From: Macrotrachela quadricornifera
Lineage: Eukaryota; Rotifera; Eurotatoria; Philodinida; Philodinidae
DNA: 64,000 bases
Assembly: GCA_022393335.1 (NCBI GenBank)
Contig: JAJEKB010021802.1
Coordinates: forward strand, 296,352-360,351
Reading direction: 5' to 3'
Under the pieces are notes generated by a model that was not told where the DNA came from, did no database searches, and was given only the letters and a program-made list of their open reading frames with translations. Position 1 is the first letter of the stretch, and the number at the start of each line of letters is the position of its first letter. Both the position numbers and the translations under genes were made by a program. Positions 22,888 through 35,500 of the stretch are shown piece after piece.

Positions 22888-23369
22888 AGGGTTCTGCTTC
22901 TTCAAACTGTAATAGATATGGCGAAGAAAGCAGCTGTCATATTCTCAAATATAGAACATTGCAGAATCAGTTCCTCCTGATTCCAGGTATTTGATCATTA
23001 TTCAACATAAGAGACCAAATTGGTATTAATCGAATGCTCTCAAAACCAGAAATTTCTTAGAATGTCCAGAATTACAAGAACATTTGCTGTAATGAAGTTA
23101 CTATGTTCACGATATAGTTTACAGTTAAAAAATTGATCAAATTCCACGCCGGAATTTTATACTTGTTCGAAAGATAACAAAATACCGTGTCGCAACGTCA
23201 GTTTCATGGCCACTCACCTTTCCCAAATTATATTGTTTTCTATGTTGTATAGCCTGTAGTAGTTGAGGAATGAATGTCTTGGAGACGGTAACAAAACGGT
23301 TGAATGAAAAATAATGAATGAATAAATTTGCAACGAATAATGAAGGAGCATGTATTGTAAGTTTAATTG
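22888..23369. other. Spacer between foldback elements
   Basis: About 480 bases without a coding signal or repeat that I can recognise. Confidence 0.35.
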
Positions 23370-23940
23370 AATGGCCATATTTGGATTAAATAATCACCCT
23401 CACCAAGGAACCAACGATTTTAATATGTGAGTTGCTGTTGACTTGTCCAAAGAAAGATATCTAAACTTTAAGATATGTGAAATTTAGATATAAAAATGAG
23501 CCAGAGAAGATTTCTTTCACTATGACAAAGGCAAAACCTAATCTTGTTTAAATTGGTTGAGATTTAAAGAGAATCTCTTTCATATATCCCCAACGATACC
23601 ATGTTTTGTTTTTATAATATTAGAGTTAAATTTTCTACAGTGACTGATAGAGAACGTTGTTTCCATCAACTACACGAAAAATTTACTTTACTATTATAGG
23701 CATAAAACATAGTGTCACCAAAGCCATATGAAAGAGGCTCCCTCAAAACCTCGTAATTGGTCGGAACAACATTAGATTTTGTCTCTATCATAGTGGAAAA
23801 AATCTTCTCTGATTCATTTTTATACCTCAATTTCACATATCTTCAAATTTAGATATCTTCCTCTAGACAAAACAACAGCAGCTCACAATTTAATTCGTTG
23901 GTCCTTTGGTGAGGATGATTATTTGACTCGAATATGACCA
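23370..23940. mobile_element. Foldback element, about 570 bp
   Basis: The left arm (about 23370-23600) and right arm (about 23715-23940) are inverted repeats at an estimated 80-85% identity. Landmarks are AATCACCCTCACCAAGGAAC at the left and its complement near the right end, plus AAATTTAGATAT and its complement further in. There is no coding content. Divergence between the arms suggests an older insertion than the one at 25935. Confidence 0.75.
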
Positions 23941-25366
23941 GTCATTTTAACTTATGACATAGACTTTTCCATTGTAAGTAGCAGACCGATGTACAGAAAG
24001 TAGTCGTAGATAAAGAAACGATGTGGAGGGCTGTCATGGATCACATGAATTCTAATTCAAAAAGTTTTCGAACCAAGCCTTTCACCCTTATCTTCATCGT
24101 CAGTTCGTGTCGAAAATTCTCTGAACCAAAATTTCGATCTCTTGCGAGTACTTTTATTCCAAAAGCATTTTCAGTTTTTCTCAGCAGAAAAGGCTAAAAA
24201 ATGGGCCGATACGATCTATAACGAACTTCAAAACACGTTTTTTTACTTGGATTGTCATTATCTTCACTGAAGTGTCCTCTACCAAAGCAATCTTAGATCT
24301 GCACACTGGCAAGAAGATAAAAGCATAAAAGTGACCATTGTCATTAATAGAATGTGTTCGTGTACGACAGTTTTACGAGCACAATACCGTCTTATTAACT
24401 TGTTTGTTGTTATCTACGATGTTTGTAGATAAGCCATTGATGGAATCTGTCGGATTAGGCCCGGTGGACTCTGGTTACCGTCTAGTTTTATGAAAGCTTC
24501 TGAAAGATGTATGAATCAATCCCATTTAATCTTGTTTTTGAAGCCTATTTGTAATTTGATAAGTGCCTCTTTTGAACGAAAATTGGTTTACTTTTAAATT
24601 GAAAACGAAAAACAGCGAAATGGCTGACAATATTATATCTCGTTACAGGTTTCTGTTCTTTCATGTATTTGACTTTGCTTGGTTTTTATCTTTTTCTGTC
24701 TTCGGATTTTATGTATTTGGTGATGAAGTTTCGTATGAAATATCATCAGACATGTGTCCATATAAACTGTTGACGAAGGCAATGTAAAGTGATTATTTTC
24801 TTATCTTTGCTTTTATGTTCCAAATATTGATGAAATAAGGACAGAATGAGAAAGGCACTTCTTTTGACTACTTTCTTTATTATTCATGACATATTTACAA
24901 ATAGCTTTATGACATGGGATTCAATGAAATTTGAATCTCTCGTCCAATTGTATAACATTTTAAGATTTACCTCTTTTATATTTACTGTTCAGTACTGACA
25001 TACCTAAGCTAATGGCAGAAGTCAATGATTTATTTCGGAAAAACTTACAATGAAAATTGTGTGTCGTATTTATGATCTTCTTTATCGATGCTCATTACAA
25101 AATTGAATCAACCCAGTTCATTGAGAACTTCAATATCTACCGATGTAAAAGTCTCATCATTAGTATTTATGAGAAAATATTCCCCAATCAGCCGTGTACA
25201 GGCAAAGTTTTGATTTGACTAGAAAAAAATCGCCAAATATTAGCGGCAACTGACTAGATGCAGATACGAAAAGGTTTCCTTGTGTAGAAGAGTGATATAC
25301 ATTTCGCATACAAATGTTATATATTATGGATGTTAAGCATCAGAAATAGCTGAATATACATGAGTT
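23941..25366. other. Intergenic, no gene seen
   Basis: AT-rich spacer with several stop-interrupted short frames. The 74-codon plus-strand frame at 24563-24787 is hydrophobic but has no support as a gene. Confidence 0.35.
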
Positions 25367-26856
25367 TTAAGACCATGCAGGTAGAGCACCACGTGATTTG
25401 AGACGTCCTTCGTAAAAGCTGATAAAAACATTGTTAAAATATTGTACAAATTCAGGAGATACCTGACGAAAATCGACAACACATTTACTTGATCCATGTC
25501 GATACCAATGAGTGTTAAAATTTACGGTAGATTCAAAAAATACTTCCGGTATATCACATGGTTTTTCGAGTTCTTGAAGTAGACTATTTTGTGGAATTAA
25601 TTGTTTTATAGTGGTTGCTTCGAGAAACAAATTAAGATGGTCCATTGAATTAGATCGTTTAGGACTTAAAGTATGCACGAGATGTACCATTAAAACAACC
25701 ATTTCTTTATGTAATTCTTGTAAATCATTTTCATCGTTAATAGATGAATCAATATAATGTCCAGCAAAATTTCGAACAAAACGAATAAGTTTGCATACAA
25801 TACTATCAGTATTAGTAAGAATATAATGATGATAGTCAGATATCGAAATAAAATCATGAGAAAATCGACATTTAGTACCATAAGTACACGAATGAGTATA
25901 CCAAAAAGGGCAAATATTTGATTGACGATACTTACGAGGGAACCGCCCGAGATGATTCGCCGTTTTAAAGCTCATAGTTTGGGCATAGGTGGGGGACCCC
26001 GACACTAGAATAGCCCTAAGAGGATTTGGGCCCATGCACTTGTGGGGCTGAGTTATAACTGTTTTACTCGATTTCTACCCTAGGGCACTGGTTCACCTGA
26101 AAAACCAAATCGACGAATTTCAACCTGAAATTTTGTCATTGAAGAGATCTAATAGCCACTAGAACACCCTGAAAGTTTTAGACAAAACGAATGTATACTT
26201 CTTAAGATATTGACTTCACAATAAATTCTCGATCTGCTAATTCTTTTCGAAAAACAGTCGATTTTTGAAAATTCAATATCTTAAGAAGTATACATTCGTT
26301 TTGTCTAAAACTTTCAGGGTGTTCTAGTGGCTATTAGATCTCTTCAATGACAAAATTTCAGGTTGAAATTCGTCGATTTGGTTTTTCAGGTGAACCAGTG
26401 CCCTAGGGTAGAAATCGAGTAAAACAGTTATAACTCAGCCCCACAAGTGCATGGGCCCAAATCCTCTTAGGGCTATTCTAGTGTCGGGGTCCCCCACCTA
26501 TGCCCAAACTATGAGCTTTAAAACGGCGAATCATCTCGGGCGGTTCCCTCGTTAGTTTCATGTTCCCAGCGACAATCTTTACGTGATTTAGGACAATCAC
26601 CATCTTTGATCATTTGTATACATAAACGATGATTCCATAATGCTAATTCTGATGCAAGAATATTCTTTGTTGTTTCGTGAACATAGATAAATAAAAGAAG
26701 ACCTTTTTCCAATCGTGCAAAATTCACTTTTTTTGAACCTTGACGTGTTTCATAATAATTACTTGTTTGCGATATATTTAGATTAGAATCTTGTTTAAGT
26801 GTGATTTTGGCAATCTTTTTCGATAATGCATCCATGTTGAAATTGTTTGAAGCCAT
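25367..26856 (-). pseudogene. Tandem CCCH zinc-finger gene split by a transposon
   Basis: Read on the minus strand, the first part (26856 down to 26555) begins MASNNFNMDALSKK and contains one CCCH finger, C79-x8-C88-x6-C95-x3-H99. The second part (25934 down to 25367) begins with a second finger, C-x7-C-x5-C-x3-H (starting CPFWYTHSC). Such pairs bind RNA or DNA. Between them lies a 617-bp palindromic element flanked by TTA on both sides. Taking out the element and one TTA joins the halves in frame through WEHETKYRQSN, giving a 289-residue protein. With the element in place, translation runs into the terminal repeat and stops after a short tail, so only one finger would be made. No usable splice donor is seen at the element's edge that would remove it as an intron. 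The downstream part of the protein is not a family I recognise. Confidence 0.8.
25935..26551. mobile_element. Near-perfect palindromic transposon, TTA target duplication
   Basis: The arms (25935-26213 and 26273-26551, 279 bases each) appear identical as reverse complements on reading. The spacer is 59 bases. The termini are CGAGGGAACCGCCC and complement. TTA stands directly outside both ends (25932-25934 and 26552-26554). A 3-bp TWA duplication is known for Harbinger-type elements, but the terminal sequence does not let me assign the superfamily. No transposase is encoded. Identical arms and the clean duplication indicate a recent insertion, here into an exon. Confidence 0.92.
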
Positions 26857-27592
26857 ATTAAAATATCTAGAAGATTAAACTAATTTCTAGTTTGTACAAA
26901 AATCTCATAGTGATTTTGTTTTTCGTATCTTTATCAATAAATAATATAAAAACATATTTCAAGTGTAAAAAAAGTTTATTCTGCACTCTATTGTATTCAG
27001 TTTATATAAAGAAACTCACATGGTCTGTGAAGAACAAATAATAAAAGATGATTAAGCGAAAAACAAAAAAGAGTAAATATATGCATTTTTCCTAAATGAA
27101 AAAGTTGTTACCATTGAAATCAAATTTATCTTTTGAAAATAATACTTATTTCTCAAATCTTACACAATAATTGACATGGGTGAATAGACAATAACAAAAT
27201 AATGATTACTTGTTGTAAGTAAGAAAAATACATATACATTTATAAACAAATGAAAAGAATAGAAATAAATGACAAGCAACAATCGCAATATATACATACA
27301 CGTTAAGCACAAATAAAACAATGCAATAAGACATATTGATATAAAATGAATCACTATGTTTTATTTATAAGTGGTCAAACAAATATATACCAGTAGAAAA
27401 CAAAGTTAGTAATAATAAAGTTTTACATCAATGTATTGAACAGTAGTTGATAGATCCAATATGGTATTGAATTGGTTAGAAAGAGAATCATTGGTCCTTG
27501 AGCAGATCGATCTATACCATTCTAAAATTTAGTAATACTATAAAGACATCAATGAAGCTCTGTTTAATGTCTGATAAAATTTTATAACAACT
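26857..27592. other. Intergenic, upstream of the zinc-finger gene
   Basis: Very AT-rich sequence that would hold the promoter of the zinc-finger gene on the minus strand. No other gene is supported. Confidence 0.35.
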
Positions 27593-28241
27593 GGCATATA
27601 AAGAATTGCGCTGTTAGTATTTTCGAAGTTTCTCCTCTGTTATCCTCTCGATTAGAAACACTTATTACCAAAAGATGCAGCATGAAAAGCTCTTCAATAT
27701 AGATGGGACCGTTTATTCTACAGTTGCACGTTTTGTTTTCAAAAGGGACAAAGTTTTAAGTGATCAAATTTCGACTGTAAGAGAATAAGATTTTTTTTAG
27801 TCGAAGATGAATTTACTTTTTTATTATTTCATCATGTTGTTGTTACCTAATAGATTTTATTTGAAAAGAAACACACCACAAGATGCACCGTGAAAAGATT
27901 TATATATTTACAAGAAACATTTATATAGAAGGATGAAATAGAAAAAATAAATTTATCTTTGATTAAAAAAATGTTATTTTCTTACAGTCGAAATTTGATC
28001 GCTCAAAATTTTGTTCCTTTTGAGAACAGAACGTGCAACGATAAAATAAACGGCTTCATGTAGATTGTAGAGATTTTCATGCTGCTTCTTTTGGTATTTA
28101 TCTGAACAATTTCTGCATCAGATCATATATGATTTTATAGAAAATTTCAAGCGCTATCGTTTGGTAAAAACGTGTTTCTAATCAAGAGGATAATAGAGAA
28201 GATATTTCAAAAAAACTAACAACGCAATTCTTTATGCGCCA
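27593..28241. mobile_element. Foldback element related to the one at 21.9 kb
   Basis: The left end (GGCATATAAAGAATTGCG...) and right end (...CGCAATTCTTTATGCGCC) are inverted repeats that continue inward through TTATCCTCTCGATTAGAAAC, the 'AAGATGCAGCATGAAAAGCT' motif and a segment ending ATCAAATTTCGACTGTAAGA near 27784, with its complement near 27984. The inner motif matches the inner arms of the 21878-22887 element. It is non-coding. Confidence 0.75.
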
Positions 28242-29386
28242 CCCGTTATTTGTACCACATTCATATGCTCTATCACATATTTGTTTAGTGACTCTCCAAT
28301 GACATAGTTACCAACGCTATTAAACTCTGTTACAAGAGCACAATTACCATCAGCCATTGAGTTTTATATTCGATTCTATAAATGATACGTATGTATGTAA
28401 AGCGATACACAATGAGCGAATATTCTAATTAAACATCTGTAGTTATTTTCTCTTTGACATAACATTTGATTCACGTACAAAAATACGTTAGAAATTAGGC
28501 TTCGCTTGGTGTATAAGAAGATTTGTAATGTCTTTATATAATTGGAATATCCATACAAAAATCGATCGAGTTAATCCTGACAAATCTGTTTCAAAGAAGA
28601 AAAAAGTATCAACATTGGGATCAACCATTATCTAATCTCAATATTATTGATCAAACTATGGCAATAGCACACACTTATCAATCGTAACTGACATCAAATC
28701 TGATCATAGGTACTAAGTAAGTATCAATAACTTGACATTTGGAAATCATGAAGGATATTGTACAGTATTGATCGTACTACAAGACGAAAGAACTAAATCA
28801 AATGAAACTTTTATCGTATGGGACATATTGGAGGTATTATTCACCTTCGTTTGATTGTTTCACGTGGTTTGTAATATATTTAGCTAAAATTTAATTGAAT
28901 ATCACGTTTATTTAGTTTTATCTCAATAAAATATTATGAAAATTATTTATTCAAAAGATTTAAAATTTGTCTTTATTGAATATGTAGTAAATAAGTTGGA
29001 TGATGATAACATGTTCTTCAAATGAATTTTGATAATATTTATCCATTCCTATGAAATAAAAAAATGACAATTTATGCATTAATTAAAAAGTCAACATTCG
29101 TATTGAATGATGTATTCAATAATCAAGAACTCTTTTTTCGATTATCTTTATGGCAAATATAATAATAATATACAAAATTGTTTTAATATCTTAAAGCAAA
29201 ATTAGTAAGTATCTGAATATTTCTGAGAAGACATAGTAAAATGCTTTTTACAGAATTTGTATCTATTTATTCATTGAAAACTATCTCGAAATGTACAAAA
29301 GACTGAACCATAAATGTATCATGTTCTTTCTTTTTTTAATGATCAATTCATCTATTACAAATAAATAAGAATATTAAATTTTTAAC
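28242..29386. other. Intergenic, no gene seen
   Basis: AT-rich sequence downstream (3') of the minus-strand membrane protein gene. I looked for a further 3' exon of that gene here and found none that continues its frame. Confidence 0.35.
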
Positions 29387-29810
29387 TTACCTTCTCTCGT
29401 TTTTTCTTAACTGTAAAAGTGTATTTTGTATTGTTGTGGCTATTTCTGAAGTATCTATTAATTCTATTGTTGTTGTTTTAAGTGTTGTAGCTGTTGTCGA
29501 GGTAGTCTTTTTCGTCAAAATGATAGTTGTTGGAATAATGATAGCCGATAGGATCAATACAACAAGAATAGTACTAACAATCCATATCATTTTACTTCTT
29601 CCAGTAACTGCGCATCTAAAATATTTTTTTTCTTTTTTTTATTAATTATAAATATACACAGTACACACATACGAGGTTGTCGTTGGGATAGCAAATACTC
29701 TTCTAATTGTACTAATGATTACTGATCCAGACTAAAATAATCAAAAAAAAAAGATTTATTTGATATTTTTCATAATAATTTATATTACATACATTTGTAT
29801 TGTGTTCCAT
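29387..29810 (-). CDS. Small type II membrane protein with Thr-rich stalk
   Basis: Three exons on the minus strand fit by splice site and phase: 29810-29793 (M-E-H-N-T-N), 29731-29673 and 29615-29387. Introns are 61 and 57 nt with GTATGT donors and TTTTAG acceptors. The 101-residue product has a short basic N-terminal tail, one hydrophobic segment (IWIVSTILVVLILSAIII) and then a Thr-rich stretch. It looks like a signal-anchor protein with its C-terminus outside the cell. The layout resembles the gene at 36549-38259, but here nothing follows the stalk. It may be a truncated relative or a small functional protein. A GTAAGT donor overlaps the stop (29390), so a further 3' exon is possible though none was found. 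No function can be assigned. Confidence 0.55.
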
Positions 29811-30649
29811 AATTTAGATTTCGTCGATCTTAAACATTGTTAAAATACTCTTGTAAGTAAAGTATCTAGTTACAAAAAAGCTTACGAAAAAGAAATATTT
29901 TTTCACTAAAAAATTCTAAAGAACTTTGTTTTTTTTTAATTAATATTATGTGATAAGTCAAATTTCATGAAGAAATAATACAAAACTTAAAATTTTCTCT
30001 AACTATAATCATTATTTTCATCCGTAGAACTATTAAATACAACAGATGACAAGTGGCATGATATCAATGATGGTTTTTTTTTTTCTTATTTATTAAATGA
30101 ATGTAGTTTTTAGGAAACACAAATATTATTAATTAATTGAATTCATGCATTTACAAAGAAAAATAAGAGCATTTTTTTTTACATTATGAAGAAGAAAGTT
30201 ATGACAGATGAATAAATATGCATTTTTTTTATGTCCCAGTTTATCGTCAACTAAAAATAACAGTCTGTCATAAAATTCAAGTTTACTATGAATATATTCC
30301 ACGAAGTTTTCAGATTTACAGAAGTTGGATTATGTTTATCATTAAAAACGATTTATAAATCAATTAAAACAAATAATGTACTCTCATGTTTGTTAATTAC
30401 AGAATTCTCCTATATTATTAACTTTAATTAATCAGTGAATATTGTTTTTTTATTTATTTTCTTTTTATCAAAAAGAAATAAATCGACGAAAACTTTCTAT
30501 AGCTTATTATTGATGACTTTGAAGATTTTCTATTGATACATAACTCATAATTTGACTGACTTCTTTTTTTTGATTCTCTCATTGATATGTCAAATACTAT
30601 ACAATGGTCTTTAAGACATAGATAAGTCTGATATAGTTAAAGTTGACAC
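29811..30649. other. Intergenic, no gene seen
   Basis: Very AT-rich sequence with long T runs and no coding signal. It includes the presumed promoter of the minus-strand membrane protein gene. Confidence 0.35.
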
Positions 30650-31093
30650 GTTTTTCATTGAAAAAAGTTTTTATTTTTGTTATTATTTTCTTATTTGATT
30701 TATCGTTGCAGTAAAAAAATGGTTAGTTTTATGTTCATCATACTCAGTAATGCTGACAAATTAAAACAGTACTTTAAGTTCTACATCTCTTATCTCTTCA
30801 CATTACATTTCCTGCATGTCTATTCTTATCAATACTCCTTTAAAACGGCTCTGATTTTATCTAATATCTCATTTTAAAAAAAAGTACATTGTTATTTATC
30901 ATTTTTTTTATACTTTGTCTTTGATGATAAGTGTACATAGTGTACCAACCAAAGACATTATCATTAACAAATCATGTATTGCTCATACTGATTGATATAT
31001 AGTACTTGTACAGCTCAAGTAGAGTTTATTGATAAATGTACCTCGGCAATTGTTCATTTTACTAATACTTTTTCAGCACAAAACACATGCTAG
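30650..31093 (+). pseudogene. Decayed copy of the secreted-protein gene at 32075
   Basis: Bases 31007-31093 translate to a stretch containing KCTSAIVHFTNTFSAQ, which aligns with WCTSAFINFTNTASAK of the intact gene about 1.2 kb downstream, and then stop. The non-coding sequence before it (about 30730-30850, containing AGTAATGCTGACAAATTAAAAC) also matches the 5' flank of the intact gene (about 31920-31945), so the duplication included upstream DNA. The copy lacks a start and signal peptide in frame. Confidence 0.65.
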
Positions 31094-32074
31094 TACATTA
31101 ACTCTCAATTCGAGTACGAACTATTAGGTTATTGTCAAATGGTAGAAAAATATGATAAAATATTCATTTTGAAATTTGATGATGGTAAATATATGAATAT
31201 AATGGAGAATAAGAAAAACATAATGTTCTCTGCTATTTTTCATTAATTATAAAGATTGTTTATCTGATATAAACAAAACAAAATTTACATTTATCTTCTT
31301 GATGATAATACATGATCTTTCAATCAAATGAATGTTCATTTTTTTATTGATTAACTTGTTATATCTTTTCCTTTCTGATTAATTTTTGTATTTGATGAAC
31401 ATGTAATTAATAGATCTGGCTACAAAAATCCCTTTAGTTCCTTATCATTAAACAGTTTCATCGTAACTTTCCCGATAATAAATTATATTTGCCTTAAATT
31501 AAGTAAAATATGTGGTGACGTATGACTAAAAAAATATCAAAAATGGCTAATATCCTGATTCTTGGTCAGAATAATGGACCAGATATTCTTTTCTATGCAT
31601 TTAACAATTGAAACTGTTCAGATTTTATAAGACTAAAGATGAATTTATTTATCATTAATCACAAATTTGATTAACATGTTTACACATTGAAAATTATATT
31701 ATTTCTTTTTTTTTTCTATTTGCTTTTTAGGAATATTTTAGATCATGTATAATCAATATTATAATGTATTATTAATCTTTCTTATTTATTCAAAGAAAAT
31801 CAAAATTTAGAGAAAAAAGACTATCTTTTGATGATAAATTTTAGGTTACAATTGAGTAAGTCATTTTTATGATAGAAAGTAGAAGTTCTTAAAATAATTC
31901 GCTTTACTTTTGTCATGTCAAGTAATACTGACGAATGAAAACAATAGTAACCATCTGTATCTGTTATCTTTCATGTTTTTTTTTACATCACATGCTTTAC
32001 TTATCTATTCTCGTTAATTCTTCTATAAAAATAATAAAAATATTGATGAATATTTTATTTAAAAAACAAGAGGA
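31094..32074. other. Intergenic, upstream of secreted-protein gene
   Basis: AT-rich spacer. Part of it (about 31900-32050) is the duplicated 5' flank shared with the decayed upstream copy. Confidence 0.4.
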
Positions 32075-32590
32075 ATGGTATTTATTTTTTCTTTGTTCGT
32101 TCTATTATTGGTAACAACTGCGCATAGTGCACTAGCTATAGATGTTGAGAACAAAAATTCATGTAATGCTGAGATGGATTGGTACTCTCCATGTACAGCC
32201 ACAGTGACATCGGTGGATTGGTGTACGTCAGCATTTATTAATTTTACCAATACTGCTTCTGCAAAATGTGAGAGAATTAATTTTTTTTGGGGACATCCAG
32301 CTAATAATCTAACAATGATCCTTGAAACCCCATTCACTCAAGCACGTCAAGCTTACAATATTTCTTTGAATATCCGAACCTTGATGACAACAGTGTTACA
32401 TGTTTATCAAATAATTGATAATAAAGAGATTGATGTAACAACATCAGCCAGTACAATCATTCTTAAATCAGATTCGAATTATCAAGTTGTTATTAAATTT
32501 CAATGTCCATCACAAGCACGAATTACTGGTGTGGGTATACGATATGTAGTTGTCAAACCTTCGAAAAAAAATATTTTTAAAGAAAAATAA
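32075..32590 (+). CDS. Small secreted Cys-containing protein, unknown function
   Basis: A 171-residue single-exon protein. Residues 1-20 (MVFIFSLFVLLLVTTAHS) are a clear signal peptide with a plausible cleavage site after A-H-S-A. The mature part has five cysteines, at about residues 30, 39, 50, 66 and 149, several N-glycosylation sites (N-F-T, N-L-T, N-I-S) and predicted beta strands (ILKSDSNYQVVIKFQC). It ends in a basic tail. I recognise no domain; the general look is of an extracellular beta-sandwich. A decayed duplicate lies upstream, so the locus has been duplicated. The start is the only Met before the signal peptide. Confidence 0.65.
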   Translation: MVFIFSLFVLLLVTTAHSALAIDVENKNSCNAEMDWYSPCTATVTSVDWCTSAFINFTNTASAKCERINFFWGHPANNLTMILETPFTQARQAYNISLNIRTLMTTVLHVYQIIDNKEIDVTTSASTIILKSDSNYQVVIKFQCPSQARITGVGIRYVVVKPSKKNIFKEK

Positions 32591-35500
32591 CAGTGTCAAG
32601 TTTACTCTCTATTAGATCGATATTGATAAATAAACAATGATGTTCTTATGGTGTTTCCAATTATTGAAAGTTAAGCTATATAATCACAATAATTAATATT
32701 CTTCTTACTAGATTTTCCAAATTCTTGTTTTTTTTCGTCATCATTTAGAATTCTTTTTACATATGCTTCCGTGACTTATACGAGTGTTCTATAAAATCTA
32801 CAGTTCAATGACATTTTCATTTCACTGGTAGATACCAAGACAAAAAAATCCATATAAATAAATAATGATAAAGAATTTTTATAACATTACTGTGATAATT
32901 TAGAGACATATATCACTAATTGAGGCTTTAAGCGGACCATAGTTTCGATAAGAAAATTTGTCCTACCAATTAGAACTTTTGTATCATTAGGATGCTTCGA
33001 TTTATATTATTTATGACAATCTACAATGCAATTTTACTATATTGATTAAATCCGGAAATTCAGGACATGTACTTTGTCACTGTCTATAGCTATGTTAACG
33101 ACTACTATTAGCTGGTGTAAATAATCATCAGAACTATGAAAGTGTTCAATTTATTGAAACTTTTGGCTCTTATTTGTTCATATAATCTCATAATAATCAT
33201 GGTTCGAGAGCTATGTTCAATTAAAATATCATTCTGCACAACATTATACATGATTGTATATTTGACTCACTTCTGGTACTTTGAAATTATTTAATAAAAA
33301 CGGCATCCACACAGATTCTTTGGCTTCTTTTCCACCTTAATTCCAAATGTCAAAGTGTTACCACGAAGAATTATTACATGCTGTTTTAATTTCTGACCCT
33401 ATATGACAAAGAATAAGTAATCATGTTATTTTATTGTATATAACAAAAAACAATGAGTAATCGATTATTATAGCTATGTAATCGAAATAAAAAAAAAACA
33501 ATAACTTAACAGATTCAAAAGAGAATATTACTCAATTGGATTAGGATTTTTTTTCAAAGTGAAAGTGATTCAATTTTACCATCAAAATATTTCTAATCGA
33601 GTTAAAATTCTTGTAAACCAATATAGAATTTGTTTTGTTTGTTAAGTCTTTTTTATAAAGTGTAAAGTCGTCTAACCGATAGGATGAAAAAATAACTGCT
33701 GCATGAATAGAAATGCATATTTTTATTTTTTTGTGATTTTTAAAATTATCGCTACACAGTGGGAAAAAAATACAAAATCCGTCATCCATAACGAACAAAA
33801 GAATAAAAAAAGACAAAAGATATACTTCTATTACTGTTTGTACATAACTACAGTAGTAGGTTTTCATATGATGATGATTTTATATTCAGGAAATTTTTCC
33901 TGACGGTTTTTGAGAGTGATGTCTAAAATGTCACGGTACACTTCTTACTGTTTTCTATACACTCTATCATCCGTGCAGCTTTCCACGAGGTTCTATTAGC
34001 TTCCAAAATTTCTTGAAGATTCTTAAAAATTCTTTAGGTGGAAAGTATACTTCCTACTGCAGCTCAAAGGATTAAACGTGGCGGTCAGAACTCTTAGTAC
34101 ACCCTAAGTACTTGCTTGATCAAGAAACACAAGCGCTTTACTTGTTTTTAGTGCCTTCAAATTTTGACTCAAGATTTATCCATAGCGCATGACATTCAGA
34201 CTCAAGAAACTCAAGAATGTCACGCGCTTGCTAAAATAATTCGACTAGGGTCAATTATAAATTTTTATTCTATACCTTCCAGTGTCACAGGCAAAAATAT
34301 TATTATCTTTCATGCAGAACAATCTGTTGCAAAAGTCTGATTTTTTAAAGATCTTTAAAAATAAATTTAAAATTCTCGTTTGACAGCATTTCAAGCTACA
34401 TTTGCTATCGATAAAAACAATTATCCAAATGCATCGAACACCACTGTAGCTATTCAAAATGTGATGATTGAGAACATCAATTATGGATTTACTTGATAGG
34501 ATATTTGGACATGAGATACAATTGAACAATTGGTTGTTTGAACATTGACAGAAGAAAATAATATAATAAATAATATTGTGGCACGCAGTGTTTCTCTCCT
34601 TGTGAGACTAAATTAATCATTGAAGACAGCGAGTGATTCTTTCGTATAAATCGAAGAATTATACCTGTATTTTTATTAAACATTTCGATAAATTAATAAT
34701 AGAAATACTTTTTTCCTATATATATATAAATTTATAAGAATCCTGAGCAGACAGATAACTTTAGTTTTCCAGCCATTGATTACGTTTATTAGAACTAAAA
34801 AAACAGTAGATCAGTACAAATTCATAGAAATAATTGAACGAATGAAAAACTTTTGCAAACATAATCAGTTTCTATAAAGTTTATGCTATTTTTTATCTCA
34901 CTTTGATTGTTTACCAATTAGCTGCTTGTATAGCATGAATTTTGTCAAAAAAGATCTGTCTATGCTTTCGATCTATTTACTTCTATTTGTATATGTTTCT
35001 CTTGATAATTTGAAGAATACTTAAGTGATCAGCCATCATGACTTCAATTATTAGAAATAGTAGAAGATAGTTTACTCATTTTCAGTTACAAAATCAATTT
35101 ATTAAATAAAATCGCCAAAAAAAATTAAAGAGAAAGTGACAGATAAATCTCATGACTTGTTTCGGTTTGTACTGTGCAAATTTTCACTTTTATTAACAAA
35201 AAACACAAAAGAAAAGTTCATTTAACAGACTATACTTTACATCATATTCTCTGTTATCTATAATGAAACAAAATTGAATGCAATATTAATAATTCATTAG
35301 ACAATAAATTTTTCTAATCAAATATATTCAAAGCTGAATTGTTTCTTCTTCTACAACTATACATAAATATATTATTCACAATTGAAAGAAAGATAATAAA
35401 TGAATAAGATTTATAATAAGTGCACTACTTATATTTGTTTAAAGCGTAATCTACATTGTCAATCATCAAGACACAAGAAAAATGTCATAGGTTGTATTAT

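Noticed and set aside
25367..26035. A 222-codon minus-strand frame starting MGPNPLRAILV as a complete zinc-finger protein
   Set aside because: Its first 35 or so codons are encoded by the transposon's terminal arm. The real gene continues on the other side of the element.
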